DNA of 64,000 nucleotides, from NCBI GenBank assembly GCA_018433765.1, contig JAHDQO010000004.1, positions 62,001-126,000 on the forward strand, read 5' to 3'. Below the pieces are notes generated by a model. That model made no database searches and had not been told where the DNA came from. It worked only from the letters and a program-made list of their open reading frames with translations. A program made the translations under genes and the position numbers. The DNA is from Tissierellales bacterium. Lineage in GTDB: Bacteria; Bacillota; Clostridia; Tissierellales; Sedimentibacteraceae. Shown here in pieces: positions 1 to 8,135 of this stretch; position 1 is the first letter of the stretch; every line of letters starts with the position of its first letter.

Positions 1-356
1 TTTGATATTACTATATTTCTTTGTTTTACTGGCAGCGGCAGAAATATTTCTGTTTCTCTTGAAAAATAAAAATAAGCCATTATATATGTAAGTCCAAAGA
101 TAAATATTAACAAACTAATAACATTATATGATAATGCTATAAAATAACCGCTTTGATTTAATTTAATAAATGAAACATTAACTGTTTCAAGAAAATTCAA
201 ATACAACAAATATGCTGGAATCAATGCCGCTATTACAAAAATAAAAATTATAGGTTTCCAAATTTGCTTTATTTGCTTTAAATTTTTAAAACTCAATCCA
301 TGTAAATTGAAACCATTTATTAAGCTTATTTTCGTTAATGCTATTATTTCTCTCAT
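1..356 (-). CDS. ABC transporter permease (N-terminal part, cut by window edge)
   Basis: Reading on the minus strand from ATG at 356 there is an open frame to the window edge (118 codons seen). The first 35 residues are amphipathic and cytoplasmic-looking. A hydrophobic segment (about residues 37-52) and a second (about 75-95) follow, then a charged stretch containing RETEIFLPLP. This pattern fits the start of an ABC-2-like exporter permease that partners an ATPase. The start codon overlaps the stop of the upstream ATPase gene in an ATGA arrangement, so the two are translationally coupled. The substrate cannot be told and the C-terminal part lies outside the window. Confidence 0.75.
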   Translation of the reverse strand, partial: MREIIALTKISLINGFNLHGLSFKNLKQIKQIWKPIIFIFVIAALIPAYLLYLNFLETVNVSFIKLNQSGYFIALSYNVISLLIFIFGLTYIMAYFYFSRETEIFLPLPVKQRNIVIS

Positions 357-1078
357 TGTTCTGTCAACTCCAAGAATATCTGTTCTAATGACTGCTCCTG
401 TCCTTCAAGTGCTCTAAGTTGTTCCATAGTTCCTTGAGCTATAATTTTACCTTTGTTAATAATGGCTATCCTATCACATAATTTTTCAGCTACTTCAAGT
501 ACATGTGTTGAGAAAAAAACTGATTTGCCTTCACTACATCTCTTTCTCATAATTTCTTTTAAGTTAAATGATGATTTTGGATCAAGTCCTACCATAGGTT
601 CATCTAATATGAAAAGGTCAGGTTCATGAATCAAAGCACCTATTAACACAATTTTCTGCTTCATACCATGAGAATAACTACTTATTAAATCATTAACTGC
701 TTTATCAAGTGAAAAAACTTCTAAGTAATGATTTATTCTTTCCTTTCTATCTTCTGCATTAACTCCATAAACATCAGCAATAAAGTTTAAATATTCTATT
801 CCTTTTAATTTTTCAAATACTTCTGGGTTATCTGGCACATAACTTATTTGTTTTTTTGCTTCAATCATCTCTTCTTGATTGTCAATGTCCTTTATAAGTA
901 TCTTACCACTATCTGGCCTTAATAGTCCTACTATCATTTTTATCGTTGTTGTTTTTCCTGCACCGTTTGGTCCTAAAAAACCAAATATTTCTCCCGGTCT
1001 TACTTCAAAATTTATATTGTCCACGGCTTTTATACTTCCGTTTGAATATGTTTTTGAAAGGTTTTGTATTTTCAGCAT
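353..1078 (-). CDS. ABC transporter ATP-binding protein (exporter type)
   Basis: This is the cytoplasmic ATPase of an ABC exporter of the CcmA/BcrA-like class. The start is placed at the internal ATG (MLKIQNLSKT), because AGGAG lies 7-8 bases upstream of it and the longer frame has no ribosome site. Walker A GPNGAGKTT is at about residues 36-44. The signature is SYSHGMKQK at about 134-142, with H in place of the usual second G of LSGGQ, as is common in this class. Walker B LFILDEP is at 155-161, followed by the switch histidine in FSTHVLE. The gene is coupled to the permease by a 4-base overlap. An upstream gap of about 145 bases holds a palindromic repeat fragment. Confidence 0.93.
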   Translation of the reverse strand: MLKIQNLSKTYSNGSIKAVDNINFEVRPGEIFGFLGPNGAGKTTTIKMIVGLLRPDSGKILIKDIDNQEEMIEAKKQISYVPDNPEVFEKLKGIEYLNFIADVYGVNAEDRKERINHYLEVFSLDKAVNDLISSYSHGMKQKIVLIGALIHEPDLFILDEPMVGLDPKSSFNLKEIMRKRCSEGKSVFFSTHVLEVAEKLCDRIAIINKGKIIAQGTMEQLRALEGQEQSLEQIFLELTEQ

Positions 1079-1134
1079 ATAATTTCTCCTTTTATATTTT
1101 ATCAATTCATTATAATAATATCTGAATTCTTAAA

Positions 1135-1177
1135 ACAAGATCCTTCGACTCCGTGATACTACGTTCAGAATGACGCA
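1135..1177. repeat. Fragment of an intergenic palindromic repeat
   Basis: The stretch AAGATCCTTCGACTCC...CAGAATGACG resembles the left half of the longer element at 35726-35805 in this window. It is also like the TTCGACTC...CAGAATGAC intergenic repeats known from many bacterial genomes. It looks like a truncated copy between two minus-strand genes. No protein is encoded. Confidence 0.6.
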
Positions 1178-1222
1178 AACTTCTATTAATACTTCATCAT
1201 CGTTTAAATTGATATTATCAAT

Positions 1223-2587
1223 TTACTTAATCCACTTAGCAATATCATCTATAACTTTCTGTTCGACTCTATTTAAAACTTGATATTCATCTGGTGTTGC
1301 CTTTCCTACTCCCGGCATCATGAGATGATTTAGTTTAGGATAAGTTATAAAGCTCCAGTTTGAGTCATTTTCGAAAGCTTCCTTCCACATATTATATTCT
1401 TTCATTGTTACTTGATAATCTCTTTCGCCTTGAAGAACAAGTACAGGTTTTTCTATTTTGGTTGCTGTCTCTATAGTGTCATATGACAGCATATCCTGCC
1501 AGTACGCCTTATATGCTCCAATTATTATTTCATCCTCAGGTAGTTCATCAAGTTTTTCAAGTTTTTCTAATTCTGCTTTTAAGTTATCTATCTGCTCTTG
1601 CTCTTCTTGACTTATTATTCCATCTATATTAGCTATATATTCAAATTGTTCAGGCAATAATTTATCTATGCTTCTTACACATCCAGCCATGATTACAAAC
1701 CCTGCTGCTTCCTTACTGTTTTCTGCTATACGAGGTATTGCATATCCTCCTAAGCTATGCCCTAATATATATACTTTATCCTTGTTAATTTCATCTAATG
1801 ACTGAATCATTTTTGCTATTTCAACTGCATCATCTATTGTTTCGTCATATAAAGTAAAATCATAATCATCTACAGCTCCTTCAGGATATACATAAATTCT
1901 TTTATCATATCTATATACTGCTATTCCCTTCTGTGCAAGACCCCATGCAATATCTCTAAAAGGTTTGTTTTGATATATTGATTCATCTCTATTATTTGGA
2001 CCTGAACCGTGGACTAATACAACACATGGAAAATTTTCACCTTCTTTTGGAAGAGTAAGTGTACCTCCAAGCTCATATCCATTAACATTTGCTGTTAATT
2101 CTTTTTCAATAATTGTATCTGGTAATTTCTCAGCAGAAGCTTCCTGATATTCTGAAAAATTCATACCTGAAATATATTTGTCTTGATTAAATACTACATT
2201 AACATTAATATTTTGCTTAGTTAATTTTAGTGGAATAGATACAATATTATATATTCCATTCTTATATGTGAAAGATTCTTTCATCTCTACAAAATCACCA
2301 CTGCTAGCATATAAACTATCCATCATTGATTTATACTGTTCAGGGTTAACTGCTCCTTTCATCACTGTGTCATGAGCATATTTAGTATAAGCTTCTTCAT
2401 ATTTTCCATCTAATAATGCTTGAATATACAAAATGCTAATTTCTTCAATAGATACATCAAGTGGTTTTATTTCTTCTTGTTCATTTTCTTGATCAGGGAT
2501 ATCTTCTTGTTTTTCTTTACTACATCCTGATAAAAAAATACTTACTAATAATACTAAACTTAAAGAAATTAATATAATCCTTTTCAT
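1223..2587 (-). CDS. Lipoprotein with DUF3887-like domain and alpha/beta hydrolase domain
   Basis: This is a predicted secreted lipoprotein: a hydrophobic signal is followed by lipobox LSGC with the lipidated Cys at 22, then an acidic linker. Residues about 45-145 resemble the DUF3887 domain often found in front of hydrolases. Residues about 160-454 form an alpha/beta hydrolase. HGSGP (193-197) supplies the oxyanion region, GHSLGG carries nucleophile Ser278, an Asp lies in QGERD, and the His is in KLNHLM near the C terminus. A GGAGG site precedes the ATG. It probably acts as an esterase or peptidase-like hydrolase outside the membrane; the substrate is unknown. It follows the membrane protein gene by 34 bases and is probably in the same transcript. 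Confidence 0.9.
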   Translation of the reverse strand: MKRIILISLSLVLLVSIFLSGCSKEKQEDIPDQENEQEEIKPLDVSIEEISILYIQALLDGKYEEAYTKYAHDTVMKGAVNPEQYKSMMDSLYASSGDFVEMKESFTYKNGIYNIVSIPLKLTKQNINVNVVFNQDKYISGMNFSEYQEASAEKLPDTIIEKELTANVNGYELGGTLTLPKEGENFPCVVLVHGSGPNNRDESIYQNKPFRDIAWGLAQKGIAVYRYDKRIYVYPEGAVDDYDFTLYDETIDDAVEIAKMIQSLDEINKDKVYILGHSLGGYAIPRIAENSKEAAGFVIMAGCVRSIDKLLPEQFEYIANIDGIISQEEQEQIDNLKAELEKLEKLDELPEDEIIIGAYKAYWQDMLSYDTIETATKIEKPVLVLQGERDYQVTMKEYNMWKEAFENDSNWSFITYPKLNHLMMPGVGKATPDEYQVLNRVEQKVIDDIAKWIK

Positions 2588-2621
2588 TTTCCTACCTCCA
2601 TTTAAATAAATAATTTAGTTT

Positions 2622-3725
2622 TTACATTGTTCCTAAAAATATAATTATTATAATAAACCCTATTAACATAAACCATGATTGAGGTCTTGCTGTATTAATT
2701 GTCCAGCCAATTCCAAATCTTTTTTCAACAAATACTGATGGATCATTTAAATTAAAATAAAAAATACCTAGTTTCCAATATTTATCATCATCTCTATCAA
2801 TCTCATTTGTACCATTTTTATTTTGTGTTCCAATCTTCCATCCACCCTGACCTATTTTATAAATTATAAATATTACTAGAATTATTACAGTTGATGAATA
2901 TAATAGCGGCATTACGTCTATCCATAATTTACTTGTCAAGATTCCTATAATATATAATTGATTTGCTAAAAATCCTACTTGTAATAATAGCCCTGAAAAA
3001 ACTATGCAAATAGACAAAATGTATCTATATTTAGCACTGTTTCTCGATGAATTTACAGGATCATTAGTATTTATTTCTTGTTTTGATTTTATAATGATAA
3101 AATAAACAAATAACATTATTAATAAATTAGATATTTGTGATATAGGAATATACCATACTGCTATGCTTTTCACTGTCCACATATCTGCATTCCCTGAAAT
3201 ATTAAAATGTGTTGGAAGCTGATTAGGAAGTTTATCGTATATTCTTATTGTAACAAATATTGTTATTAATATTATTATTGCATAAATAACAAACCACCAT
3301 TTGCTTACAGCTAATCTTCTTTTTCTAAAGGTTGTATCTATTGTTACTTTGTCACTATTTATTATCCAATTACTATTGCTTTTTACCTTTTTCATACTAT
3401 AATAAGATATTAAATACACAGCAAAATAAATTGTTAATAAAGATATTATTATAGCCGTATATACAATGTCAATATTATTATTTATTAAATTTAAATAATT
3501 AGATGTAATAGGTATCAATAATATAAATATAGCACCTAAAGTTATTATAATATTTCTATACCTATTTCGTATTTTCTTAATTTTGTAGTTGTTATATTCA
3601 CTTTCTGGTATTCTTATACCAAAAGAAATTGTTCTTTTCATAATATAAGGCATCATTGTAAAAGTTATTGTAAATATAAATACTAAAAATAAATAATTAA
3701 ATATAACAAAAGTATTAACATTCAT
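2622..3725 (-). CDS. Multi-pass membrane protein, DUF1648/DUF5808 type
   Basis: A 367-residue protein with about eight hydrophobic segments. The segment DKLPNQLPTHFNISGNADMW (about 164-183) is the hallmark of DUF1648, a domain shared with SdpI-like membrane proteins. The C-terminal motif YWKLGIFYFNLNDPSVFVEK, followed by GIGWTIN, matches the DUF5808 region. Its start overlaps the end of the GntR gene by 11 bases, so the regulator and membrane protein are translated together. SdpI-type proteins give immunity to a toxin or act in signalling, but that role is not shown here. Function is unknown beyond an envelope location. Confidence 0.85.
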   Translation of the reverse strand: MNVNTFVIFNYLFLVFIFTITFTMMPYIMKRTISFGIRIPESEYNNYKIKKIRNRYRNIIITLGAIFILLIPITSNYLNLINNNIDIVYTAIIISLLTIYFAVYLISYYSMKKVKSNSNWIINSDKVTIDTTFRKRRLAVSKWWFVIYAIIILITIFVTIRIYDKLPNQLPTHFNISGNADMWTVKSIAVWYIPISQISNLLIMLFVYFIIIKSKQEINTNDPVNSSRNSAKYRYILSICIVFSGLLLQVGFLANQLYIIGILTSKLWIDVMPLLYSSTVIILVIFIIYKIGQGGWKIGTQNKNGTNEIDRDDDKYWKLGIFYFNLNDPSVFVEKRFGIGWTINTARPQSWFMLIGFIIIIIFLGTM

Positions 3726-4122
3726 TTTCTCTGCCCCTTTCGTTATTATTTAAATCTTTAATTATATCTACTATTATTTTGTTTATTTCTTCAGAGTTTA
3801 ATCCTCTGCATACTGCTTCTGATGTTATTATTTCTAGTTGTTCTTTAAGATTTTTGTAATATTCTTTTTCTGCCTTATATTTATCAGTTGGATTAATAAC
3901 AACTCCTTTTCTTCTATGAACTGTAAGGAATCCTTCTTGTTTCAGAATATTATATGCTTTATTTATAGTATGTAAATTCACACCCAAGTCAGCTGCCATC
4001 TGCCTAACTGATGGTAAAAAATCTCCTTCTTTTAGTTCTTGTTTAGCTATTGCCATTACTACTTGATTGCGTATTTGTGTATATATAGGTATTTCTGAAT
4101 TTAAATCTAAAGTAAGAAACAA
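3715..4122 (-). CDS. GntR family transcriptional regulator (YtrA-like)
   Basis: A 135-residue DNA-binding regulator. An N-terminal winged helix of the GntR class spans about residues 10-77 (IPIYTQIRNQVVMAI, then LPSVRQMAADLGVNLHTINKAYNILKQEGFL). It has only a short C-terminal helical tail, as in the YtrA subfamily. The start is TTG with GGAGTG 7 bases upstream; no ATG fits. Upstream lies a strong promoter with a long inverted repeat over its -10 region, the likely autoregulatory operator. YtrA-type repressors usually control a membrane export system and sit first in its operon, which matches the layout here. Confidence 0.92.
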   Translation of the reverse strand: MFLTLDLNSEIPIYTQIRNQVVMAIAKQELKEGDFLPSVRQMAADLGVNLHTINKAYNILKQEGFLTVHRRKGVVINPTDKYKAEKEYYKNLKEQLEIITSEAVCRGLNSEEINKIIVDIIKDLNNNERGRENEC

Positions 4123-4145
4123 TTTTAATCACTCCATACTGTAAC

Positions 4146-4187
4146 ATCTGTTATATAATATATATAACAGATTATAGGTTTTGTCAA
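4146..4187 (-). promoter_or_regulatory. Promoter and inverted-repeat operator of the gntR operon
   Basis: On the minus strand, -35 TTGACA (4182-4187) is separated by 17 bases from -10 TATATA (4159-4164). A 27-base inverted repeat (4146-4172) with 11-base perfect arms ATCTGTTATAT/ATATAACAGAT covers the spacer and the -10 box. The position and symmetry fit an operator bound by the dimeric GntR protein encoded just downstream. Confidence 0.75.
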
Positions 4188-4200
4188 GAAATTTCTGCAT

Positions 4201-4224
4201 AAAAAAAGCGGCTTTTTAAGCCAC
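4201..4224 (-). terminator. Rho-independent terminator after the DUF3006 gene
   Basis: On the minus strand a GC-rich hairpin (GTGGCTT, loop AAA, AAGCCGC) is followed directly by seven T residues. It lies about 70 bases past the DUF3006 stop. Between them is a stretch of ACCACGGAAA-like repeats (about 4229-4264). Confidence 0.75.
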
Positions 4225-4294
4225 GAAATTAACCACGGAAATACACAGAAGAACACGGAAAAGCACTACACTTTTATTTTAATAAAGCTAAATA

Positions 4295-4507
4295 TTAGTT
4301 CCACAAATCATCTGCAAGTTTTTGTATTCTTTCTTTACGTTTTTTTGTGTCGTCGTCATCAACATAATATAGATTATTCTTTTTTATTATTGTTGCACCT
4401 TCTGAGATGTTTTTAGGTATTTTGTTTTTATGTATATTTATTATATCACCATTTTCATCAATGCAAACAGCAAAATCTCTTTCAAATCTATCTATAATAA
4501 GTTTCAT
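4295..4507 (-). CDS. DUF3006 family small protein
   Basis: A 70-residue soluble protein whose first half (LIIDRFERDFAVCIDENGD) matches the DUF3006 pattern: a small beta-rich domain found next to secreted metallo-beta-lactamase proteins. The C terminus is a basic then acidic helix. It starts 16 bases after the metallo-beta-lactamase gene, with a GGATGGAG ribosome site, so the two form a two-gene unit. DUF3006 has no known activity. The constant pairing suggests it assists or regulates the partner enzyme. Confidence 0.82.
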   Translation of the reverse strand: MKLIIDRFERDFAVCIDENGDIINIHKNKIPKNISEGATIIKKNNLYYVDDDDTKKRKERIQKLADDLWN

Positions 4508-4522
4508 TAATCTCCATCCTTT

Positions 4523-5731
4523 TTAATCATCCCATCTTGATATTAGTTCATTAACTTCATTATATAATTCACCCGGATCAGATTTTGAATTGTTCCATAT
4601 ATTGCTTGTTGTAAGTTTAACATCACCAGTTGCTTTGCCGCTTGCTAAAGTTAATGTTGAATTTGATTTAATAATTGTTCCTTTAGGTAAAGTAAATGAC
4701 TGTGTATCTTTACTTGAGGCGGAAACCATAACCCAATTTGACAAATCAATATCAACTGATTCATTATTTTTTAATATTACTATCTCATTATCTTTATCTA
4801 TATTTTGAATTACTATACTAGATAAATCTTTTTTCTCTATATCTTCGTTACTCATAATATTTATTTCTGAATTATCTTCTTTATATATATTATTTCCATC
4901 TGATGTTATTATTATATTTCCTAGCTCGTCTGTTCTTAGTACTGGTATATTTAGTCTATTAAGTTTTTCTAAAGTTTCTTCATGAGGATGGTTATAATCA
5001 TTATCTTTTCCTACTGAAATTACAGCTAAGCTTGGATTTACCTTTTCAAGAAACTCATCTGTTGAAGAGGATGATGAACCATGATGTCCTACTTTTAAAA
5101 CATCTGCTTTTAAATCATTTCCCCACATTTTTATCATTTCTTGTTCTGGTTCTTTTTCTGCATCACCTGTAAATAAAAAACTTGTTTTTCCATATTCAAC
5201 TTTTACTGTTATAGAATAATTATTAGTATTACTGTATTCATCTGATATAGGTGATAGTATAGTACATTTTGCTTTACCCAGTGAAAAAACATTTCCAGGT
5301 ACAGGTGCTGTAACTTTTAGATTTTTATTTTTAATTGATTTAAGTACATCTTCAAAAGTTTTAGTATTTGATATTTTTTTAGGCATATAAATAGTCCCAA
5401 TATCAAAATTGTCAATAACTTTATCCATAGAACCAATATGATCTTCATGAGGATGTGTACCTATTAAATAGTCAATTCGATTAATTTGTAACTTGTTTAA
5501 ATAATCTATAACATATTCAGCATCATTGTTGTTGCCAGCATCTATCATCATAGTCTTACCAGAAGGTTCTTGTATGAGAATACTGTCAGCCTGACCTACA
5601 TCAAGATATGTAACAATGAGCCTATCATTAGGCATAATATCTTCAGATACAGTTGTAGTTGTTGTACAACTGCTTAAAATTAAAATAAATATTAATAATA
5701 TAGTAAATAAAACTATTTTGTTCTTTTTCAT
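4523..5731 (-). CDS. ComEC/Rec2-like metallo-beta-lactamase lipoprotein with C-terminal lamin-tail-like domain
   Basis: An exported lipoprotein with lipobox LSSC (Cys22, counted from the chosen start MKKNK). That start is preferred because AAGGA lies 9 bases before it, while the earlier ATG at 5740 touches the ribosome site. The metallo-beta-lactamase domain has HPHEDH (93-98), FTGDAE (Asp190) and KVGHHGSS (His216-217). This is the set seen in the C-terminal domain of ComEC and in stand-alone relatives, which suggests a hydrolase acting on DNA or phosphodiesters outside the cell. The last ~100 residues (from about 300) look like a lamin-tail fold. It is paired with the DUF3006 gene. Confidence 0.88.
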   Translation of the reverse strand: MKKNKIVLFTILLIFILILSSCTTTTTVSEDIMPNDRLIVTYLDVGQADSILIQEPSGKTMMIDAGNNNDAEYVIDYLNKLQINRIDYLIGTHPHEDHIGSMDKVIDNFDIGTIYMPKKISNTKTFEDVLKSIKNKNLKVTAPVPGNVFSLGKAKCTILSPISDEYSNTNNYSITVKVEYGKTSFLFTGDAEKEPEQEMIKMWGNDLKADVLKVGHHGSSSSSTDEFLEKVNPSLAVISVGKDNDYNHPHEETLEKLNRLNIPVLRTDELGNIIITSDGNNIYKEDNSEINIMSNEDIEKKDLSSIVIQNIDKDNEIVILKNNESVDIDLSNWVMVSASSKDTQSFTLPKGTIIKSNSTLTLASGKATGDVKLTTSNIWNNSKSDPGELYNEVNELISRWDD

Positions 5732-5760
5732 TCTATACATTCCTTCCCAACACTTTTATT

Positions 5761-5912
5761 AACCACTGAAATAGTAAAAACTAAGAACTAAAAGTTAATA
5801 GTTAATAACTGTGGTTAATTTACTCATTCTTCGTAAATTTATTTATTATAAAAGCTTTACGCTAGTAAAGCTACCTTAACTTTAAACTTTTATCTTTTAT
5901 CTTTTATCTCAT
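5761..5912 (-). repeat. Composite intergenic repeat abutting an ABC ATPase stop
   Basis: Read on the minus strand, the stop of the ATPase gene is followed by GATAAAAGATAAAAG-type short repeats, AAGGTAG, and a hairpin with arms CTTTAC/GTAAAG. TTTACGAAGAATGAGTAAA and AGTTAATAGTT-like runs come next. These modules recur in the same order elsewhere in the window, best seen in the array at 19866-20516. Confidence 0.7.
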
Positions 5913-6619
5913 TTATTATTTAGCAAAGTGTACACTTCTTCCAGATTTGATTTGCTGTATTTATTCTTTATTTCGTCTATCTTACCTTTTTCGACTATTT
6001 TACCATTTTTTATAAAAATAATATAAGTACAAAGTTTCTCAATTTCAATCATATAGTGACTTGTAAATACTATAGTTATTCCTTGCTTATTTACTTTTTT
6101 GAGTATATCTATTATATTGTTACGTGCAATTATATCTATACCTACTGTAGGCTCGTCCATGATTAGTAATTCAGGATTATTTAAAAGAGCTGCTGTAATA
6201 TTTAATCTTCTTTTCATTCCTCCTGAATATGTTTTAACTTTACTTTTAATTTTTTCTTCAAGTCCTACATATTGACATACTTCCGATATTCTATCTTTAG
6301 CTTTATTTCCTTTTATACCATACAGAGAAGCAAAGAACTTTAAATTTTCAAATCCACTTAAAGAATCATATAAAGCTATTTCCTGGGGAATAAATCCTAT
6401 TTTTCCTTTTGAATCTTTTATTGATGATCCTCTATATGTTACTTTTCCATCATCATATGGGATAAGATCTGCCATTATAGATAATGTAGTAGATTTTCCT
6501 GCTCCATTAGGGCCTATTATACCTGTTATTTGTCCGCTTTCAATTGAAAGATTTAGATTATTAAGAACTTTTTCCTTTTTATATTTTTTTGATATATCTT
6601 CAAGTTTAATAATTTCCAT
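5909..6619 (-). CDS. ABC exporter ATP-binding protein
   Basis: A 236-residue ATPase of an ABC-2-type exporter. Walker A GPNGAGKST is at 36-44, the Q-loop in FIPQE, signature YSGGMKRR, Walker B LLIMDEP, and the switch His in FTSHYMIE. The start overlaps the end of the upstream permease gene by 14 bases. It is the last gene of an operon encoding a membrane-anchored protein, two ABC-2 permeases and this ATPase. The two non-identical permeases would form a heterodimeric channel. SagGHI-like bacteriocin exporters share this layout, but no precursor peptide gene was seen. The substrate is unknown. Confidence 0.93.
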   Translation of the reverse strand: MEIIKLEDISKKYKKEKVLNNLNLSIESGQITGIIGPNGAGKSTTLSIMADLIPYDDGKVTYRGSSIKDSKGKIGFIPQEIALYDSLSGFENLKFFASLYGIKGNKAKDRISEVCQYVGLEEKIKSKVKTYSGGMKRRLNITAALLNNPELLIMDEPTVGIDIIARNNIIDILKKVNKQGITIVFTSHYMIEIEKLCTYIIFIKNGKIVEKGKIDEIKNKYSKSNLEEVYTLLNNK

Positions 6620-7781
6620 ATTGATACTCCTTATACCCAGTTGTTATAACCGCAATAAAATATATGGAAGTATTTATTAACTGATATAGCAGATTAGTTA
6701 AAATATTTCCATAATCATTGAATAATAAATAATCAAATATTGATTGCTGTATTGTATATGTAGGCAGTATTCTAATATTTGTACCTAAACTTCCAAGTAT
6801 ATATAATATTAATATAATATATGGAATAAAAGCTTGAATAGATTGTATACTCTTGAATATATTTACAAGCAATAGAGCAAATATAGTAAAACTTATTATA
6901 TATATTGAAAATATAAACATTAAATAAAGAGCATTTACATCTTTCAGTATAAATACTTTTATAAATAATATCTGAATTAAAGTTGTAATTATTACTGGTA
7001 TGGAAATACCCATTATATTACCAACAGTATATTTTAGATAAGTACAACTGCTCATTTTTATTCTTGTTATTATTTGTGTATTGTAATCTTTTCTAGTATA
7101 CATACTATTCATTAATACAGCCAGCATTATAAATATAAGTATTATATTTACGGCATTATTTTTCATTAATTTTTTTACTTGACTATTTTTATCATCTTGT
7201 TTAGCTGAATTCATATATTCCGTAATTATAGGAAGAACATATTCTTCATCTTTGTGTATTGTTTGAACTCTTTCATTAAATTTACTGTTAAATTCTTGTG
7301 ATTTATTACTATCTTCTTTATATATTATATCTTCAACTATAAGTTTAGTTTTTTCTGTAACTATGTCAAACATAAAGTTAGATGTGATAATATCTGTAAC
7401 AGCAGGTGCTATATAGTTTCCTTGTAGATAATGTACTTGTACAAGATTATCTGTCTTTCCTATCTTTATATTTTTTTCAAATCCTTTTTTAAAAACATAA
7501 ACTCCTTCTATATCATCTCTAAGCAGCATTTTTTCAGCTGCTTCAAAATTACTTTCTTTCACAATAAAGAGTTCATTTTTGCTAATCTTTTTAATTGTTT
7601 CTCTTGTAATCCTACTATTATCTTCATCAACAACAGCAATAGACAGCTTAAGATTTTCATTACTTCTTTCTAATGTTTTTCCAGTGATTAATAAAACTAT
7701 TATAGGTATGATAAAACATATTAATAATAACTTCTTATTAGTAATCATTAGCTTCAATCTAAGTAATAATATGCTTAACAT
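6606..7781 (-). CDS. ABC-2 type exporter permease
   Basis: A 391-residue membrane protein with the ABC-2 layout: one N-terminal membrane segment (about 13-32), a large extracytoplasmic domain (about 35-205), then five or six membrane segments to the C terminus. AVVDEDNSR after the first segment and the topology match the PF12698-like family. AAGGAG lies 8 bases upstream of the ATG. It is a distant paralogue of the permease at 8282-9478, which shares the N-terminal plan and VDxxNS motif. A gap of about 500 bases containing a toxin-antitoxin locus separates it from that upstream gene. Confidence 0.87.
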   Translation of the reverse strand: MLSILLLRLKLMITNKKLLLICFIIPIIVLLITGKTLERSNENLKLSIAVVDEDNSRITRETIKKISKNELFIVKESNFEAAEKMLLRDDIEGVYVFKKGFEKNIKIGKTDNLVQVHYLQGNYIAPAVTDIITSNFMFDIVTEKTKLIVEDIIYKEDSNKSQEFNSKFNERVQTIHKDEEYVLPIITEYMNSAKQDDKNSQVKKLMKNNAVNIILIFIMLAVLMNSMYTRKDYNTQIITRIKMSSCTYLKYTVGNIMGISIPVIITTLIQILFIKVFILKDVNALYLMFIFSIYIISFTIFALLLVNIFKSIQSIQAFIPYIILILYILGSLGTNIRILPTYTIQQSIFDYLLFNDYGNILTNLLYQLINTSIYFIAVITTGYKEYQYGNY

Positions 7782-7899
7782 CCATTATTCTCCTTTTACG
7801 TTTCTATTAAACTATTTTTAATACAACCATAGAAACACGCATAAAAAAACACTGAAAAAACTTAAACAATTTAAATTATAGTATAATCAAAAGTTTTGT

Positions 7900-7928
7900 T
7901 TGATATTTATCAGTGTATAGGTTATAAT
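7900..7928 (+). promoter_or_regulatory. Promoter of the antisense antitoxin RNA
   Basis: TTGATA (7900-7905), a 17-base spacer and TATAAT (7923-7928) form a near-consensus promoter on the plus strand. It points into the 3' end of the toxin gene, with a predicted start near 7935. No plus-strand protein gene follows, which supports an untranslated RNA product. Confidence 0.7.
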
Positions 7929-7934
7929 ATTAAT

Positions 7935-8022
7935 GAAAGATACTCAGCCATTAATGGCTGACCGATAAAGATTAAAATATATTTTAATCACTCTATGGGC
8001 GTAGAGTGATTATTTTCGTTTA
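7935..8022 (+). ncRNA. Putative antisense RNA antitoxin (type I system)
   Basis: Transcription from the promoter at 7900-7928 would give an RNA of about 85 bases. It contains a perfect 18-base palindrome (7944-7961) and ends in the hairpin 7986-8011 followed by TATTTTCGTTT, a good intrinsic terminator on this strand. The RNA is fully complementary to the 3' untranslated part and last codons of the minus-strand toxin mRNA. That tail-to-tail overlap is the arrangement of known TxpA/RatA and BsrG/SR4 type I systems. The RNA itself is inferred from promoter and terminator signals only. Confidence 0.6.
7986..8011. terminator. Hairpin/terminator inside the toxin-antitoxin locus
   Basis: Perfect 10-base arms AATCACTCTA/TAGAGTGATT enclose a 6-base loop. 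On the plus strand the hairpin is followed by a T-rich run and should end the antisense RNA. On the minus strand it directly follows the toxin stop but lacks a T-tract, so the toxin mRNA probably reads on to about 7935. Confidence 0.65.
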
Positions 8023-8108
8023 TGTATTATCATAACAATAACACGAAGAAGAGTTAATACAAATGTTGAAAATAATATCATCAATGTTATTGCTTCATAT
8101 ACAGTCAC
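8010..8108 (-). CDS. Small hydrophobic type I toxin, TxpA/BsrG/holin-like family
   Basis: A 32-residue peptide starting at GTG that reads (M)TVYEAITLMILFSTF..., with one membrane-spanning helix and a basic tail IIHKRK. The MTVYE start, LMIxF motif, length and basic end match the BsrG/TxpA-type holin-like toxins, which insert in the membrane. The ribosome site GGGGGTGAT sits 4 bases before the GTG. It lies in a 9-base-pair hairpin (arms 8114-8122 and 8127-8135), so translation is probably blocked in the full-length mRNA. An in-frame ATG at 8126 is inside the hairpin loop and is less likely. The locus separates two permease genes of one exporter operon. Confidence 0.82.
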   Translation of the reverse strand: MTVYEAITLMILFSTFVLTLLRVIVMIIHKRK

Positions 8109-8113
8109 GTTAT

Positions 8114-8135
8114 CACCCCCTTTCATAAGGGAGTG
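8114..8135 (-). promoter_or_regulatory. Hairpin sequestering the toxin ribosome-binding site
   Basis: On the minus strand CACTCCCTT (8135-8127) pairs with AAGGGGGTG (8122-8114) across a 4-base loop: nine pairs including one G-T. The second arm is the toxin Shine-Dalgarno sequence. Upstream in the leader, TGATGGCTGAC (8145-8135) can instead pair with GTCAGCCATTA (7962-7952) in the 3' untranslated region. Confidence 0.65.
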
